DNA from: Prochlorococcus sp. AG-347-L21
GTDB lineage: Bacteria > Cyanobacteriota > Cyanobacteriia > PCC-6307 > Cyanobiaceae
Assembly: GCA_003278875.1 (NCBI GenBank)
Contig: QCCQ01000003.1
Span: forward strand, 1-64,000
Direction of reading: 5' to 3'
DNA length: 64,000 nucleotides
Shown: piece by piece, positions 1 to 9,041 of the stretch
How positions within the stretch are numbered: the first letter of the stretch is position 1
How the letters are laid out: each line of letters opens with the position of its first letter
Translations under genes and position numbers: made by a program
The notes under the pieces: model-generated
Databases searched by the model: none
What the model saw: the letters and a program-made list of their open reading frames with translations, nothing else
What the model was told of the DNA's origin: nothing

Positions 1-55
1 TTGAAGAAACTTCGTTAGAGATTATTTGTTTTAAAGCAATTTTTGAATTTTCCAT
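1..55 (-). CDS. N-terminal fragment of an unidentified gene running off the left edge
   Basis: An open frame starts at an ATG (minus strand, 55-53) and stays open for 18 codons to the window edge (MENSKIALKQIISNEVSS). It lies 46 bases downstream of the CobW stop on the same strand, so it could be the next gene of that transcript. No good ribosome binding site is visible in front of it. The fragment is too short to assign a family, and it could also be a chance frame. Confidence 0.3.
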   Translation of the reverse strand, partial: MENSKIALKQIISNEVSS

Positions 56-101
56 CTTGGACTGTCTACTGTAGTAAGTATCACGACAAGTAACTATAAA
101 G

Positions 102-1166
102 TCAAATTGCTATTTTTGTGTCACTTAAAATCTTAAATTTCTCTTTAATTTTTTTATTGAAAGTTTGTATAGATTTTTCATCAAAGGAAATTATTACTAA
201 TTCAAGCCCAGCATTATCATTTGGTCTCCAACAATTGTCTGGAGCTTCTTCAAACCAAGTATTAATTTTCTTTCCAACAATTTGTATTTGTAAAGGCAAT
301 GATTTGTTTGGAATCCAAATACGTCCTTTTATTCGAAGAATGTTTAATTCATCCAAGATTTTTGACATCTCCTTTTCAAAGTCATTTTTTTCAAGGAAAT
401 AATTTAATTTAAATGAATCTGTTACAAGCTCAACATGATTATGGTCATGTTCTTCCGTTAAAAATTCTTTATAAGTTTCTTTTTTAAAATTAAAATCAAA
501 TAGATAATTTAAATCAATTTTGCCATTCTTGGATTTAAGGACTGGTGTAGATGAATTTAGACTTCCTTGAATTTTATTTTTTACAACGTCAAACTGATCA
601 TCATTTAAGATATCTGATCTAGAAACTAAAACGATATCAGAAACTTCTAGTTGCTCCTCAAAAAGTTCATCTATAGTGGCGTTATGATCAATTTTATCTG
701 TTTCGTTATATTGTTTTGTTATTTTATTTAAATCATTAATTGGTGAACCATTTAGCATTGATTCTCCATTAACGATACCAACAACAACATCAAGGTAGAT
801 GGAAGACCTAATCTCAGGCCAGTTAAGTGCTTGAATTAAGGGTATTGGTAGTGCCAAGCCACTTGTTTCGATAATTATTGATTCGATAGGAGGATTAAAT
901 TCTAGGAGAGCTTTTATTGATGGAACAAAGTCATCTTGAACAGTACAACATAAGCATCCATTGCTTAATTCGATAACGCAGTCGTCTTCAGATTCATCAC
1001 ATTTATCACAACTTTTAATCAAATCACCATCAATTCCAACATCACCAAATTCATTAATTATTAAACCAAATTTTTTATTACTCTCTTTTAGTAGATATCT
1101 TAGAAAAGTTGTTTTACCTGAACCAAGAAATCCTGAAACAACAATAACTGGAATTTTTTTTTTCAT
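102..1166 (-). CDS. CobW/COG0523 G3E-family GTPase, putative metal chaperone
   Basis: This is a P-loop GTPase of the CobW/YjiA/ZNG1 group (COG0523), which deliver metals such as zinc or cobalt to target enzymes. The Walker A motif GFLGSGKTT is at residues 12-20 and the diagnostic CxCC metal site (NGCLCC) at 69-74. A further CDKC pair sits at 53-56, and a His-rich stretch (EEHDHNH) near residue 240 separates the GTPase and C-terminal domains, as in many zinc-linked members. The length (354 aa) is normal for the family. It starts 9 bases after the pentapeptide-repeat gene on the same strand, so the two are probably co-transcribed. No Zur or B12 site was recognised, so the metal is not determined. 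Confidence 0.88.
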   Translation of the reverse strand: MKKKIPVIVVSGFLGSGKTTFLRYLLKESNKKFGLIINEFGDVGIDGDLIKSCDKCDESEDDCVIELSNGCLCCTVQDDFVPSIKALLEFNPPIESIIIETSGLALPIPLIQALNWPEIRSSIYLDVVVGIVNGESMLNGSPINDLNKITKQYNETDKIDHNATIDELFEEQLEVSDIVLVSRSDILNDDQFDVVKNKIQGSLNSSTPVLKSKNGKIDLNYLFDFNFKKETYKEFLTEEHDHNHVELVTDSFKLNYFLEKNDFEKEMSKILDELNILRIKGRIWIPNKSLPLQIQIVGKKINTWFEEAPDNCWRPNDNAGLELVIISFDEKSIQTFNKKIKEKFKILSDTKIAI

Positions 1167-1175
1167 CTTTGATGA

Positions 1176-1688
1176 TTAACAACCTAAGCTATATTCTGTA
1201 CTCTCTCCTGTAGAACTATTTGTGCCATTAGCAATCGCACATAATTGTTTTTGTTGTGTACGACTTAGAACAGCATCAGTAAAATCTGCACCATCTATTT
1301 TTGCGCCTTCAAAATTACTCTCCATTAATAAAGCATTAGTAAAATTAACATCTGAAAGATCAGCATCTGTAAAGTCTGTTGCATAAGCTAGTGCATCTCT
1401 TAAATTTGCTCCAGTAAACTTAGAGTTTTGCAATTTACTATTATTGAACACCGCCCCTTCTAAATTACTTTCACTGAAATTAAACCCATTCAAATCAAAC
1501 TTAACGTATTCGTTACCGCTTAAGTCTTGACCATGCATATCTGGCTCTAAATTAAGGTCTTGCTGGTTTCTAATCTCAGGAGGTCTTTTAGCCCATGCAG
1601 AATTTACAGAATTAAAAAATAAAATCCCAATAAATAACAACGTAATTAATGCATTCTTTAGTGAGGGGAAAACAATTGATTTAATCAT
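1176..1688 (-). CDS. Exported pentapeptide-repeat protein
   Basis: Residues 1-33 form a clear signal peptide (basic start, hydrophobic core, AWA-type cleavage site). From about residue 65 to 140 the protein is built of A(D/N)LXX pentapeptide repeats (for example SNLEGAVFNN, ADLSDVNFTN), which fold as a right-handed quadrilateral helix. Cyanobacteria have several such proteins in the thylakoid lumen or periplasm, and their function is mostly unknown. Two Cys flank the C-terminal tail (about 150 and 170) and could form a disulfide. It is the first gene of a likely two-gene unit with the CobW gene. The short divergent gap (63 bases) to the upp-like gene must hold both promoters. Confidence 0.8.
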   Translation of the reverse strand: MIKSIVFPSLKNALITLLFIGILFFNSVNSAWAKRPPEIRNQQDLNLEPDMHGQDLSGNEYVKFDLNGFNFSESNLEGAVFNNSKLQNSKFTGANLRDALAYATDFTDADLSDVNFTNALLMESNFEGAKIDGADFTDAVLSRTQQKQLCAIANGTNSSTGESTEYSLGC

Positions 1689-1751
1689 AATAAGACTGTA
1701 TTTTAGAACTTAAGTATTTAAAGTCTGTAAGAGTATCTTAAAGGAAAATAC

Positions 1752-2384
1752 ATGGCAATGTCACTAAAGGTTATTGTTCCTCCTCATCCATTAATAAAAC
1801 ATTGGCTTTCAATATTACGAGAAAAAAATACTCCAAATATTTTGTACTCAACAGGATATGAGCAATTAGGGAAATGGCTTACATATGAAGCATTACGTAA
1901 TTGGCTGCCATATAAATAAGAAATACATAAAAAAGAAATAATAAATACTGTTAATGGAGACGCAGATGGATTCTTTGTTAATAATGATTATCCAATAAAA
2001 GTGCTCGCAATGTTGCCCGAAGGATTATCTCTTTGGTTTGGATCTAAAGAAGTAATTCCTAATTCAACACTCTCATTAGGAGAACTTCCTAAAACTATTG
2101 AATCAAATGAAGGAGTTATATTTTATTCAGAACAAATAACAACAAAATCAGCAACATTAGAAACTTTAATTAAATTAAAGGAATTAGGTGTTGATTCAAA
2201 TAGGATTCTTTTAATAACTGCTATTTGCTCAAATAAAGGATTAAATGAAATTGCGAAATTATTCCCTAATCAGGTAATTTACACTTCTTGCATAGATGAG
2301 GAAGACGAAAAAACACAATTATTAGTACCGGGTATTGGGACTCCTCTATCGCGTTTAAGTACTATATTTCAAGATAAGAACTAA
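1752..2384 (+). pseudogene. upp: Uracil phosphoribosyltransferase-like gene broken by an in-frame stop
   Basis: Reading from ATG 1752 gives a 210-residue Upp-like protein, with a typical N-terminus (VPPHPLIKHWLSILRE) and C-terminus (YTSCIDEEDEK...PGIGTPLSRL), but codon 56 (TAA, 1917-1919) is a stop. The frame is otherwise intact on both sides. The downstream half is open from ATG 2001. Around the stop the sequence looks like an imperfect 15-base duplication (AAATAAGAAATACAT followed by AAAAAAGAAATAATA); removing it would restore a normal-looking junction. The family's PRPP-binding loop (DPMLATGG in Escherichia coli) is replaced by SEQITTKSATL, so even the unbroken protein may not be an active Upp. 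Alternatives are a sequencing error or two separately translated parts. Confidence 0.75.
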
Positions 2385-2413
2385 TATATAATATAGGAGT
2401 AAGTTTTTTACCA

Positions 2414-2704
2414 ATGTCTGAATACAGAGATTCGTCTTCAAATAATCTTTTATCATTAATAAGCGGTGCTTTTATTGGAGCAGCGGGTCTAGCTTGGTGG
2501 TTAATATCCGAAGCAGACAAAAGGAAGGAGGAAAAAAAACAAAAAGCAATGATGTATTCCTCCAGAATTCAAGACGGCTCAGAAGCGATTGATTCAAATG
2601 AAAATATAAATGAAGTTGAAGGAGAGAATCTGGAGAAGAAAGTTGAGCAACTTAATTCTGCAATTGCTGATGTGAGGAAGCAACTTGAAGAGTTGGGGCA
2701 ATAG
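2414..2704 (+). CDS. Small membrane-anchored coiled-coil protein
   Basis: This is a 96-residue protein with a hydrophobic, glycine-rich segment at about residues 13-32 (LISGAFIGAAGLAWWLI). A charged linker follows, then a C-terminal heptad-like helix (about 70-95) likely to form a coiled coil. The layout resembles YtxH-like small membrane proteins, but I do not assign it to that family with confidence. It sits 29 bases after the broken upp-like gene and 23 bases before ilvD, all on the plus strand. No function can be given. Confidence 0.65.
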   Translation: MSEYRDSSSNNLLSLISGAFIGAAGLAWWLISEADKRKEEKKQKAMMYSSRIQDGSEAIDSNENINEVEGENLEKKVEQLNSAIADVRKQLEELGQ

Positions 2705-2727
2705 AATAAAAAAGGTTCTCAAATAAT

Positions 2728-4401
2728 ATGAATAAACTCAGATCATCTGCAATAACCCAAGGTGTGCAAAGATCGCCTAACAGATCGATGTTAAGAGCTG
2801 TTGGATTTAATGATGAAGATTTTAATAAACCTATTATTGGAGTTGCAAATGGATACAGCACCATCACACCATGCAATATGGGTTTAAATAAGTTAGCTCT
2901 AAAAGCTGAAGAGTCTATAAAAAGATCAGGTGGGATGCCTCAGATGTTTGGGACTATAACAGTAAGTGATGGGATTTCTATGGGAACAGAGGGCATGAAA
3001 TATTCCCTAGTTTCAAGAGAAGTTATTGCTGATTCAATTGAAACAGCATGCAATGCTCAGAGTATGGATGGAGTACTTGCCATAGGTGGATGTGATAAAA
3101 ATATGCCGGGTGCAATGATTGCGATTGCAAGAATGAATATTCCCTCAATTTTCATTTATGGAGGGACAATAAAGCCTGGGAAATTGCATGGAGAAGATCT
3201 TACTGTTGTTAGTGCATTTGAAGCTGTTGGACAATTAACATCAGGCAAAATTAATGAAGAAAGGCTAATCCAAGTTGAGAAAAATTGTATTCCTGGTGCT
3301 GGTAGCTGTGGAGGAATGTTTACAGCTAATACAATGTCTGCGGTTATTGAAGTATTAGGGTTAAGTCTTCCTCACAGTTCCACTATGGCTGCTGAAGATC
3401 TTGAAAAAGAACTTAGTGCAGATAAAAGTGCTGAGATATTAGTCTCTGCAATAGAAAAAGATATAAGACCTCTAGACCTAATGACTAAGAAAGCATTTGA
3501 AAATGCAATATCAGTAATTATGGCAATTGGAGGATCAACAAATGCGGTATTGCACATCTTAGCTATCGCGAATACTGCAGGAATAGATATCAACATTAAT
3601 GATTTTGAGAGAATCAGACAAAAAGTACCCGTTATTTGTGACCTTAAACCGAGTGGTAAATATGTGACGGTGGATCTTCATAAGGCAGGTGGGATTCCAC
3701 AAGTAATGAAAATACTTTTGAATGCAGGGTTAATTCATGGCGATTGCAAAAACATTGAAGGAAAAACCATCTCAGAATACTTACAAAATATTCCAGATAA
3801 GCCTCCAACAAATCAAAATGTCATAAGAGACATAAATGACCCTCTTTATAAAAAAGGACATCTAGCGATATTAAAAGGTAACTTAGCGAGCGAAGGTTCT
3901 GTAGCCAAAATTAGCGGAGTAAAAAACCCTGTATTAACTGGTCCCGCAAAGATTTTTGAAAGTGAAGAGGATTGTTTAAAATCGATATTAAATAACGATA
4001 TCAAAGCTGGTGATGTTGTTGTTATTAGAAACGAAGGTCCTGTAGGAGGACCAGGTATGAGAGAGATGTTAGCTCCAACATCTGCAATTGTTGGTCAAGG
4101 GCTTGGAGAAAAGGTGGCTTTAATTACCGATGGCAGATTTAGCGGCGGTACCTATGGTCTTGTTGTGGGTCACATAGCTCCAGAGGCTGCTGTAGGAGGA
4201 AATATTGCTCTAATAAAACAAGGTGATTTAATTACAGTAGATGCTGTAAAACAACTAATTGAAGTTGATTTATCTGACGAAGAATTAGAAAAAAGAAAAA
4301 AAGATTGGGTAAAACCTATTCAAAAATATAAAAGAGGAATTCTTTCAAAATATTCGAGAATCGTAAGCACATCAAGTTTAGGGGCTGTTACTGATTTATA
4401 A
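2728..4401 (+). CDS. ilvD: Dihydroxy-acid dehydratase
   Basis: IlvD dehydrates 2,3-dihydroxy-isovalerate and 2,3-dihydroxy-3-methylvalerate to the 2-oxo acids, the third step of valine and isoleucine synthesis in the cytosol. The three cysteines that bind the Fe-S cluster are present at 49 (TPCN), 122 ([10 protein letters not shown]) and about 195 ([14 protein letters not shown]). The C-terminal signature GRFSGGTYG...GHIAPEA is intact. The length (557 aa) is standard. It stands at the end of a plus-strand run, with a minus-strand gene converging 21 bases beyond its stop. Confidence 0.97.
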   Translation: MNKLRSSAITQGVQRSPNRSMLRAVGFNDEDFNKPIIGVANGYSTITPCNMGLNKLALKAEESIKRSGGMPQMFGTITVSDGISMGTEGMKYSLVSREVIADSIETACNAQSMDGVLAIGGCDKNMPGAMIAIARMNIPSIFIYGGTIKPGKLHGEDLTVVSAFEAVGQLTSGKINEERLIQVEKNCIPGAGSCGGMFTANTMSAVIEVLGLSLPHSSTMAAEDLEKELSADKSAEILVSAIEKDIRPLDLMTKKAFENAISVIMAIGGSTNAVLHILAIANTAGIDININDFERIRQKVPVICDLKPSGKYVTVDLHKAGGIPQVMKILLNAGLIHGDCKNIEGKTISEYLQNIPDKPPTNQNVIRDINDPLYKKGHLAILKGNLASEGSVAKISGVKNPVLTGPAKIFESEEDCLKSILNNDIKAGDVVVIRNEGPVGGPGMREMLAPTSAIVGQGLGEKVALITDGRFSGGTYGLVVGHIAPEAAVGGNIALIKQGDLITVDAVKQLIEVDLSDEELEKRKKDWVKPIQKYKRGILSKYSRIVSTSSLGAVTDL

Positions 4402-4422
4402 ATCAGCTCAAATTTTTTTTTC

Positions 4423-4809
4423 TTAATCAATAAAACTTTTAATCCTATTTGCTAAATTTTCCAATCTAGCGCTGTATTTTGGTGAATTGCATTTTTTCCC
4501 GTTATTGCTATCCATCCATAATGTTTTAACTCCACACCATAATATTGGTTCATCAGGGAAGTTAAGCTTAGAGATTACTAAAACCAACTCTTTATTTGAT
4601 TTAAAAAGTTCTAATTCAAGATCATAAATTTCTAATCTTTTACCTTCTTTATCTCTACATAAGATATTAACTGTTAAATCAATATCTTCATCTTCGAATT
4701 CGTATTCACCATTTATTTTTACTACAGAATGAACAAAAGGTTTATTTGTTAAATCTGCTGACTTAGCGATTAAGCTCTCTATATTTTTAGGTGGATTTTC
4801 AAATAACAC
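4423..4809 (-). CDS. Conserved-looking hypothetical protein, 128 aa
   Basis: I do not recognise a family with certainty. The protein is soluble, acidic in its middle (EFEDEDIDLT) and has no signal peptide or membrane segment. Its start overlaps the end of the CIA30-like gene by 11 bases on the same strand, which points to translational coupling with that gene and possibly a joint function. The pattern of a regular start, normal codon use and tight packing supports a real gene. Confidence 0.7.
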   Translation of the reverse strand: MLFENPPKNIESLIAKSADLTNKPFVHSVVKINGEYEFEDEDIDLTVNILCRDKEGKRLEIYDLELELFKSNKELVLVISKLNFPDEPILWCGVKTLWMDSNNGKKCNSPKYSARLENLANRIKSFID

Positions 4810-5347
4810 TTATTGATTTAATTAAAACTTTTATTGAACCCTGTTTAAACTCATTATTAAGTAATCCATCATCACCGAACTTAGAGTGTAGTAGTTGCAA
4901 TCTTTTAATTTTAGATGGCTTGAATTTAAATGGAAAACGTACTTTATTAGCTCTTACAGAAGGTTTTAACTCACTAAAAGGAATTTGAACATTTGTTGTC
5001 CCGAATTTTTTTGTTGGAAATGATTTAATCCATCTAAGTCCACCAGGAATAAATTCGGTTAGTCCTAGTAGATCATCTTCACAAGCGACAGCAAATTTAA
5101 AAGTTCTTCCTTGTCCATCAATATTTAATTCAAAGGATGAATACTCAGATACATTTAAAGAAGGTTTATATATAGAAGATCTACAACTAACAAATCCTCC
5201 AGCTTTCTCGACAATATTACCCTTTAATATCAAACCCGAATTTGAAGTTTCACAAAAAGCTGAACTTGATCCGCCCATAACAGTATCATTTAATGTTTTC
5301 CAACCATCGAACTCCTTTTTCTGGAATAAAAATTTTTTCTTACTCAT
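4799..5347 (-). CDS. CIA30-family protein (NADH:ubiquinone oxidoreductase intermediate-associated 30 kDa-like)
   Basis: The N-terminal part (W16KTLNDTVMGGSSSAF) and the following beta-rich pattern GLILKGNIVEKAGGFVSCRS match the CIA30/galactose-binding-like fold. In eukaryotes CIA30 is a complex I assembly factor, while in cyanobacteria and plants related proteins have been linked to chloroplast protein or NDH assembly. The 182-residue length fits the single-domain bacterial form, and there is no signal peptide. It overlaps the following hypothetical gene by 11 bases. The family call is firm, but the role is inferred only. Confidence 0.85.
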   Translation of the reverse strand: MSKKKFLFQKKEFDGWKTLNDTVMGGSSSAFCETSNSGLILKGNIVEKAGGFVSCRSSIYKPSLNVSEYSSFELNIDGQGRTFKFAVACEDDLLGLTEFIPGGLRWIKSFPTKKFGTTNVQIPFSELKPSVRANKVRFPFKFKPSKIKRLQLLHSKFGDDGLLNNEFKQGSIKVLIKSISVI

Positions 5348-5377
5348 TAAATAATTTAAATTATTAATAGACTTTAA

Positions 5378-6115
5378 CTAAATTTCTAATTCTTTTGCTG
5401 AATCCTGATCACAAAATATTGAAATTTGATTAATAGATTTTATTAATTTTGATGGTGTTCTATCTGGTAGCTCTTTTTCATCTAATAACCTCTCAAGAGC
5501 AATTCTTTTAGAAGCTCCACTAACTAAAAATACTATCTTTGAAGAAGCTGAAAGAACCTTTGGAGTTAATGAAATTCTTTTTAAACCTTTACCTTCATTA
5601 AAAATAACAAAATCATCTAAATTATTATTTTTTTGATAAGGGAATAGTGAGGCTGTATGACCATCATCTCCAAGACCTAATAATGTTAAATCAAAAGTTG
5701 GAGGGTTTGATCCGCATTTTTCAAATAATTTAGAGATAAATTGATTTTTAGTAGTTTCATCATCAGCGTTTAAATCATTGAAAATTTCATAAAAATAAGC
5801 TTTAGATCCAAAATTAGTTAGCAAAGAATTTCTCAACATTAACGAGTTACTTAATTCTGAATTTGGATCAACACATCTTTCATCTCCTAAAAAGACATCA
5901 ACCATATCCCATTGAAGATCATTATTTGATAAGAGATGATACACAGATTTAGGAGTTGAACCTCCACTTACACAAAATTTGAATCTATCTTTCTTTTTTA
6001 AAGTATGAATAATATGGCTTTGAATAAACTTAAAAACCGCTGTTGATAGTTCTAACTTGTCTTTGTAAATATTTAAGGTGTATCCATTTTTGACCTTTTC
6101 AATCATTTCATCCAT
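5378..6115 (-). CDS. pgl: 6-phosphogluconolactonase
   Basis: Pgl hydrolyses 6-phosphogluconolactone in the oxidative pentose phosphate pathway, the route these cells use to burn glycogen at night. The family motifs are CVSGGSTPKSVY (about 48-59), the VFLGDERCV strand and LGLGDDGHTASLFP. At 245 aa it is normal for the DevB/Pgl family. Its start overlaps the end of gnd by 13 bases on the same strand, so gnd-pgl is a translationally coupled pair encoding consecutive enzymes. Confidence 0.95.
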   Translation of the reverse strand: MDEMIEKVKNGYTLNIYKDKLELSTAVFKFIQSHIIHTLKKKDRFKFCVSGGSTPKSVYHLLSNNDLQWDMVDVFLGDERCVDPNSELSNSLMLRNSLLTNFGSKAYFYEIFNDLNADDETTKNQFISKLFEKCGSNPPTFDLTLLGLGDDGHTASLFPYQKNNNLDDFVIFNEGKGLKRISLTPKVLSASSKIVFLVSGASKRIALERLLDEKELPDRTPSKLIKSINQISIFCDQDSAKELEI

Positions 6116-7521
6116 TCAGTATGAAAACTACCTTCCCTATCAATTCTTTCATATGTATGAGAGCCAAAACAGTCTCTCATTGCCTGCACAAGATTCTGAG
6201 GAAGTCTATTGGTTCTATAACTATTCAAATAATCTAGAGTACTGGATAAACATGGGACTGGTATACCTGCCTTTGTGGATAGAGAAACTACCTTAGCTAA
6301 ATTATCTAATCTTGTCGCAATTTCATTATTAAACCAATCATCAAAAATTAAATTTTTTAGATCAGGATCTTTGTTATAAGCATCTTGAATTTTACTTAAT
6401 AATTTTGATCTAATTATGCAACCACCTTTCCATATTTGCGCAATTGACGGCATATTCAAACCATAGTTATATACTGCAGATGCTTCTCTTAAAATATCCA
6501 TACCTTGGGCATAGCTAGCAATTGTGGCAAGGACTACAGCATCAAATAAAGGTTTCATTCCATCCGATACATTTCCTAAATCAAAATCCTCTATCTCTTT
6601 AGATGGAATAGTTTTTTCAATCTCACTACGTTGCTCTTTTAAAGAACTCATTACTCTTGCATTTAAAGATGCGTAAATAGTTGGGACTGATACCCCCAGT
6701 TCTAGAGCACTCACAACAGTCCATAAACCTGTACCTTTCTGGCCAGCTTTATCTAATATTTTTTCCACGACATCATCTCCAGTTATATCATCTTTTGTAT
6801 TTAGACAAATCTCTGTTATCTCAACAAGATAAGAAGCTAATTCATCAGTATTATTCCAAATACCAAATACCTCTGACATCTGCTCTCCATTCATACCTTT
6901 GACTCTCTTCATAAGGTCATAAGCTTCTGCAAGTATTTGTTCAATTCCATATTCAATTCCGTTATGAACAGTTTTTACAAAATGACCTGAGCCGCCTGGG
7001 CCAACATATGCAACACATGGTCCGTCCTCAACTTTGGCAGCCATTTTTGTTAGTAAGCTCTCTATTGCATCATATGAAGCCTTAGTACCACCGGGCATCA
7101 TGCTTGGACCCTCTAGAGCTCCTTTGGCACCACCAGAGACTCCCATTCCGATGTATCCAAAACTTTTACTTTCAAGAGTATTCACCCTTCTTTCTGTATC
7201 TTTAAATTGAGAGTTACCGCCATCTATTAATAAATCTCCTTCCTCGAGATATCCAGAAATATTATCAATGACAGCATCTGTTGCTGGCCCAGCTTTAACC
7301 ATCATAAGAATTCTTCTAGGTCTCTCTAACTTATTAACAAATTCCTGAAGAGTTTCAGCTCCTTCTATATTCTTCCCAAGGCCTCGACCCTGTAAGAATT
7401 CTTCGGTTTTTGAGTAAGTTCTATTAAAAACTACACTAGAAAATCCATTTCTCTCTGCGTTAAGAACTAAATTTTCGCCCATAACACCAAGACCTACTAA
7501 ACCAAAATGTGCCTTGGACAT
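6103..7521 (-). CDS. gnd: 6-phosphogluconate dehydrogenase (decarboxylating)
   Basis: Gnd oxidises 6-phosphogluconate to ribulose 5-phosphate with NADP+. The N-terminal Rossmann motif is GLVGLGVMGENL (7-18). The substrate-site signature GGSGHFVKTVHNGIEYG is complete, with the catalytic Lys in FVKTVHNG. The length (472 aa) is standard. It follows glgC with a gap of 95 bases and is coupled to pgl, placing glycogen synthesis and its oxidation route side by side on the minus strand. Confidence 0.97.
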   Translation of the reverse strand: MSKAHFGLVGLGVMGENLVLNAERNGFSSVVFNRTYSKTEEFLQGRGLGKNIEGAETLQEFVNKLERPRRILMMVKAGPATDAVIDNISGYLEEGDLLIDGGNSQFKDTERRVNTLESKSFGYIGMGVSGGAKGALEGPSMMPGGTKASYDAIESLLTKMAAKVEDGPCVAYVGPGGSGHFVKTVHNGIEYGIEQILAEAYDLMKRVKGMNGEQMSEVFGIWNNTDELASYLVEITEICLNTKDDITGDDVVEKILDKAGQKGTGLWTVVSALELGVSVPTIYASLNARVMSSLKEQRSEIEKTIPSKEIEDFDLGNVSDGMKPLFDAVVLATIASYAQGMDILREASAVYNYGLNMPSIAQIWKGGCIIRSKLLSKIQDAYNKDPDLKNLIFDDWFNNEIATRLDNLAKVVSLSTKAGIPVPCLSSTLDYLNSYRTNRLPQNLVQAMRDCFGSHTYERIDREGSFHTEWMK

Positions 7522-7616
7522 AAAAAATTAAAAAACTCAATAAATATAGTGTGCATGCAACTAAACAAAATTGCTCAAAAAAAATACTTATGTCAGCGAA
7601 AAATGATCGAAAAAAT

Positions 7617-8912
7617 TTAAATAATAGTTCCGTTTGCAATAGTTGCATTTTTAACAACTACAACAATTCCATTTCTTATGTAGAAGCCTAATTCTGGCTT
7701 ATCTGCTTCTTCTACTCGATCTTTATTAATTATCACAACATTATCACCAATCCTTGTATTCTTATCGAGAATTGCTCTTTTTACAGTAGTTCCTTCACCT
7801 ACTCCAAGAGGTGTGCCGCCTCCTTTTCTTAATTCAATCCTCTCTTCAGGCGATTCAAAGAAATCGGCACCCATAACGAGAGTGTCCTCAAGAACTGAAT
7901 CACTTTCAATCCTGCTTCTTACACCTAAAACACAATGCAAAATACTGCATGACTTCAAGATTGTACCCTCACAGACTATTGAATCAGTAATTTGAGCATC
8001 TACTAGTTTAGAAGGGGGTAGAAATCTTGGTCTTGTATAAATTGGAAATTTTTCATCATAAAAACTAAATGGAGGTTTTGGTTGCTCAGTCAAGGCAAGG
8101 TTTGACTCAAAGAATGCCCCAATGGTGCCGATATCTTCCCAATAATCATCGAATACATAACTTTTAAGAGTATCTCCCCTATTGAGGGCTTCAGGAATTA
8201 TGTCCTTACCAAAATCCGTATAACTAGGAAATTTATTTAAAAGATCGAAAAGAGTATTTCTGCTAAAAACGTAAATACCCATAGAGGCTAGATAAGGTTT
8301 TTCGGCAGCCGACTCCTCACTTAATCCAAATTTTGAAGTATCTACTGCCATTGCCTTCAACTTCTCACCAGTGGGCTTTTCACTGAATTCTTTTATATTT
8401 CCTACATCATCTGTTCTCATGAGGCCAAAACCTTCTGCTTGAGCTTCATCAACTGGCAAAGCTGCAACGGTTAAATCAGCGCCATTATCTCTATGATGTT
8501 GAACAAATAAACTGTAGTCCATTCTGTACAGTTGATCTCCTGACAATATTAAATATTCATCAACATCCCATTCTTGAAATAACCATTGGTATTTTCTTAC
8601 AGCATCAGCAGTACCTTCAAACCACGTAGGACTATCAGGAGTCTGTTGAGCGGCTAAAACTTCAACAAATCCTTGACCAAAAGGGCCATTTAAATTATAG
8701 GTTCTTCCTATATGTCTATTTAGAGATGCACTATTGAACTGAGTCAATACGTACATTTTTTCAATGCCTGAATTTATACAATTACTAATTGGGATATCTA
8801 TTAAACGATACTTACCTGCCAACGGCACAGCAGGTTTGGCCCTCATTTTTGTTAGAGGGTAAAGTCTAGAACCTTTTCCTCCTCCGAGGATTATGGCCAA
8901 CACACGCTTCAT
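7617..8912 (-). CDS. glgC: Glucose-1-phosphate adenylyltransferase (ADP-glucose pyrophosphorylase)
   Basis: GlgC makes ADP-glucose from ATP and glucose 1-phosphate, the committed step of glycogen synthesis. The nucleotidyl-transferase signature [21 protein letters not shown] is at about residues 10-30. The [14 protein letters not shown] active-site strand and the left-handed beta-helix C-terminal domain are also present. The length (431 aa) is that of cyanobacterial GlgC, which is normally activated by 3-phosphoglycerate and inhibited by phosphate. It lies upstream of gnd-pgl and 129 bases after hemA. Confidence 0.97.
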   Translation of the reverse strand: MKRVLAIILGGGKGSRLYPLTKMRAKPAVPLAGKYRLIDIPISNCINSGIEKMYVLTQFNSASLNRHIGRTYNLNGPFGQGFVEVLAAQQTPDSPTWFEGTADAVRKYQWLFQEWDVDEYLILSGDQLYRMDYSLFVQHHRDNGADLTVAALPVDEAQAEGFGLMRTDDVGNIKEFSEKPTGEKLKAMAVDTSKFGLSEESAAEKPYLASMGIYVFSRNTLFDLLNKFPSYTDFGKDIIPEALNRGDTLKSYVFDDYWEDIGTIGAFFESNLALTEQPKPPFSFYDEKFPIYTRPRFLPPSKLVDAQITDSIVCEGTILKSCSILHCVLGVRSRIESDSVLEDTLVMGADFFESPEERIELRKGGGTPLGVGEGTTVKRAILDKNTRIGDNVVIINKDRVEEADKPELGFYIRNGIVVVVKNATIANGTII

Positions 8913-9041
8913 TCAATCTAGTAGAGGTAGATATACAACTATTTAAAGTAACTGATTATGGGCATATTTAGAAATGCCAATGGTCAGTTTACGAAGGTAT
9001 TTCGATAAATCACTAGAAAAACTTAATATAAATGAGAAAAA

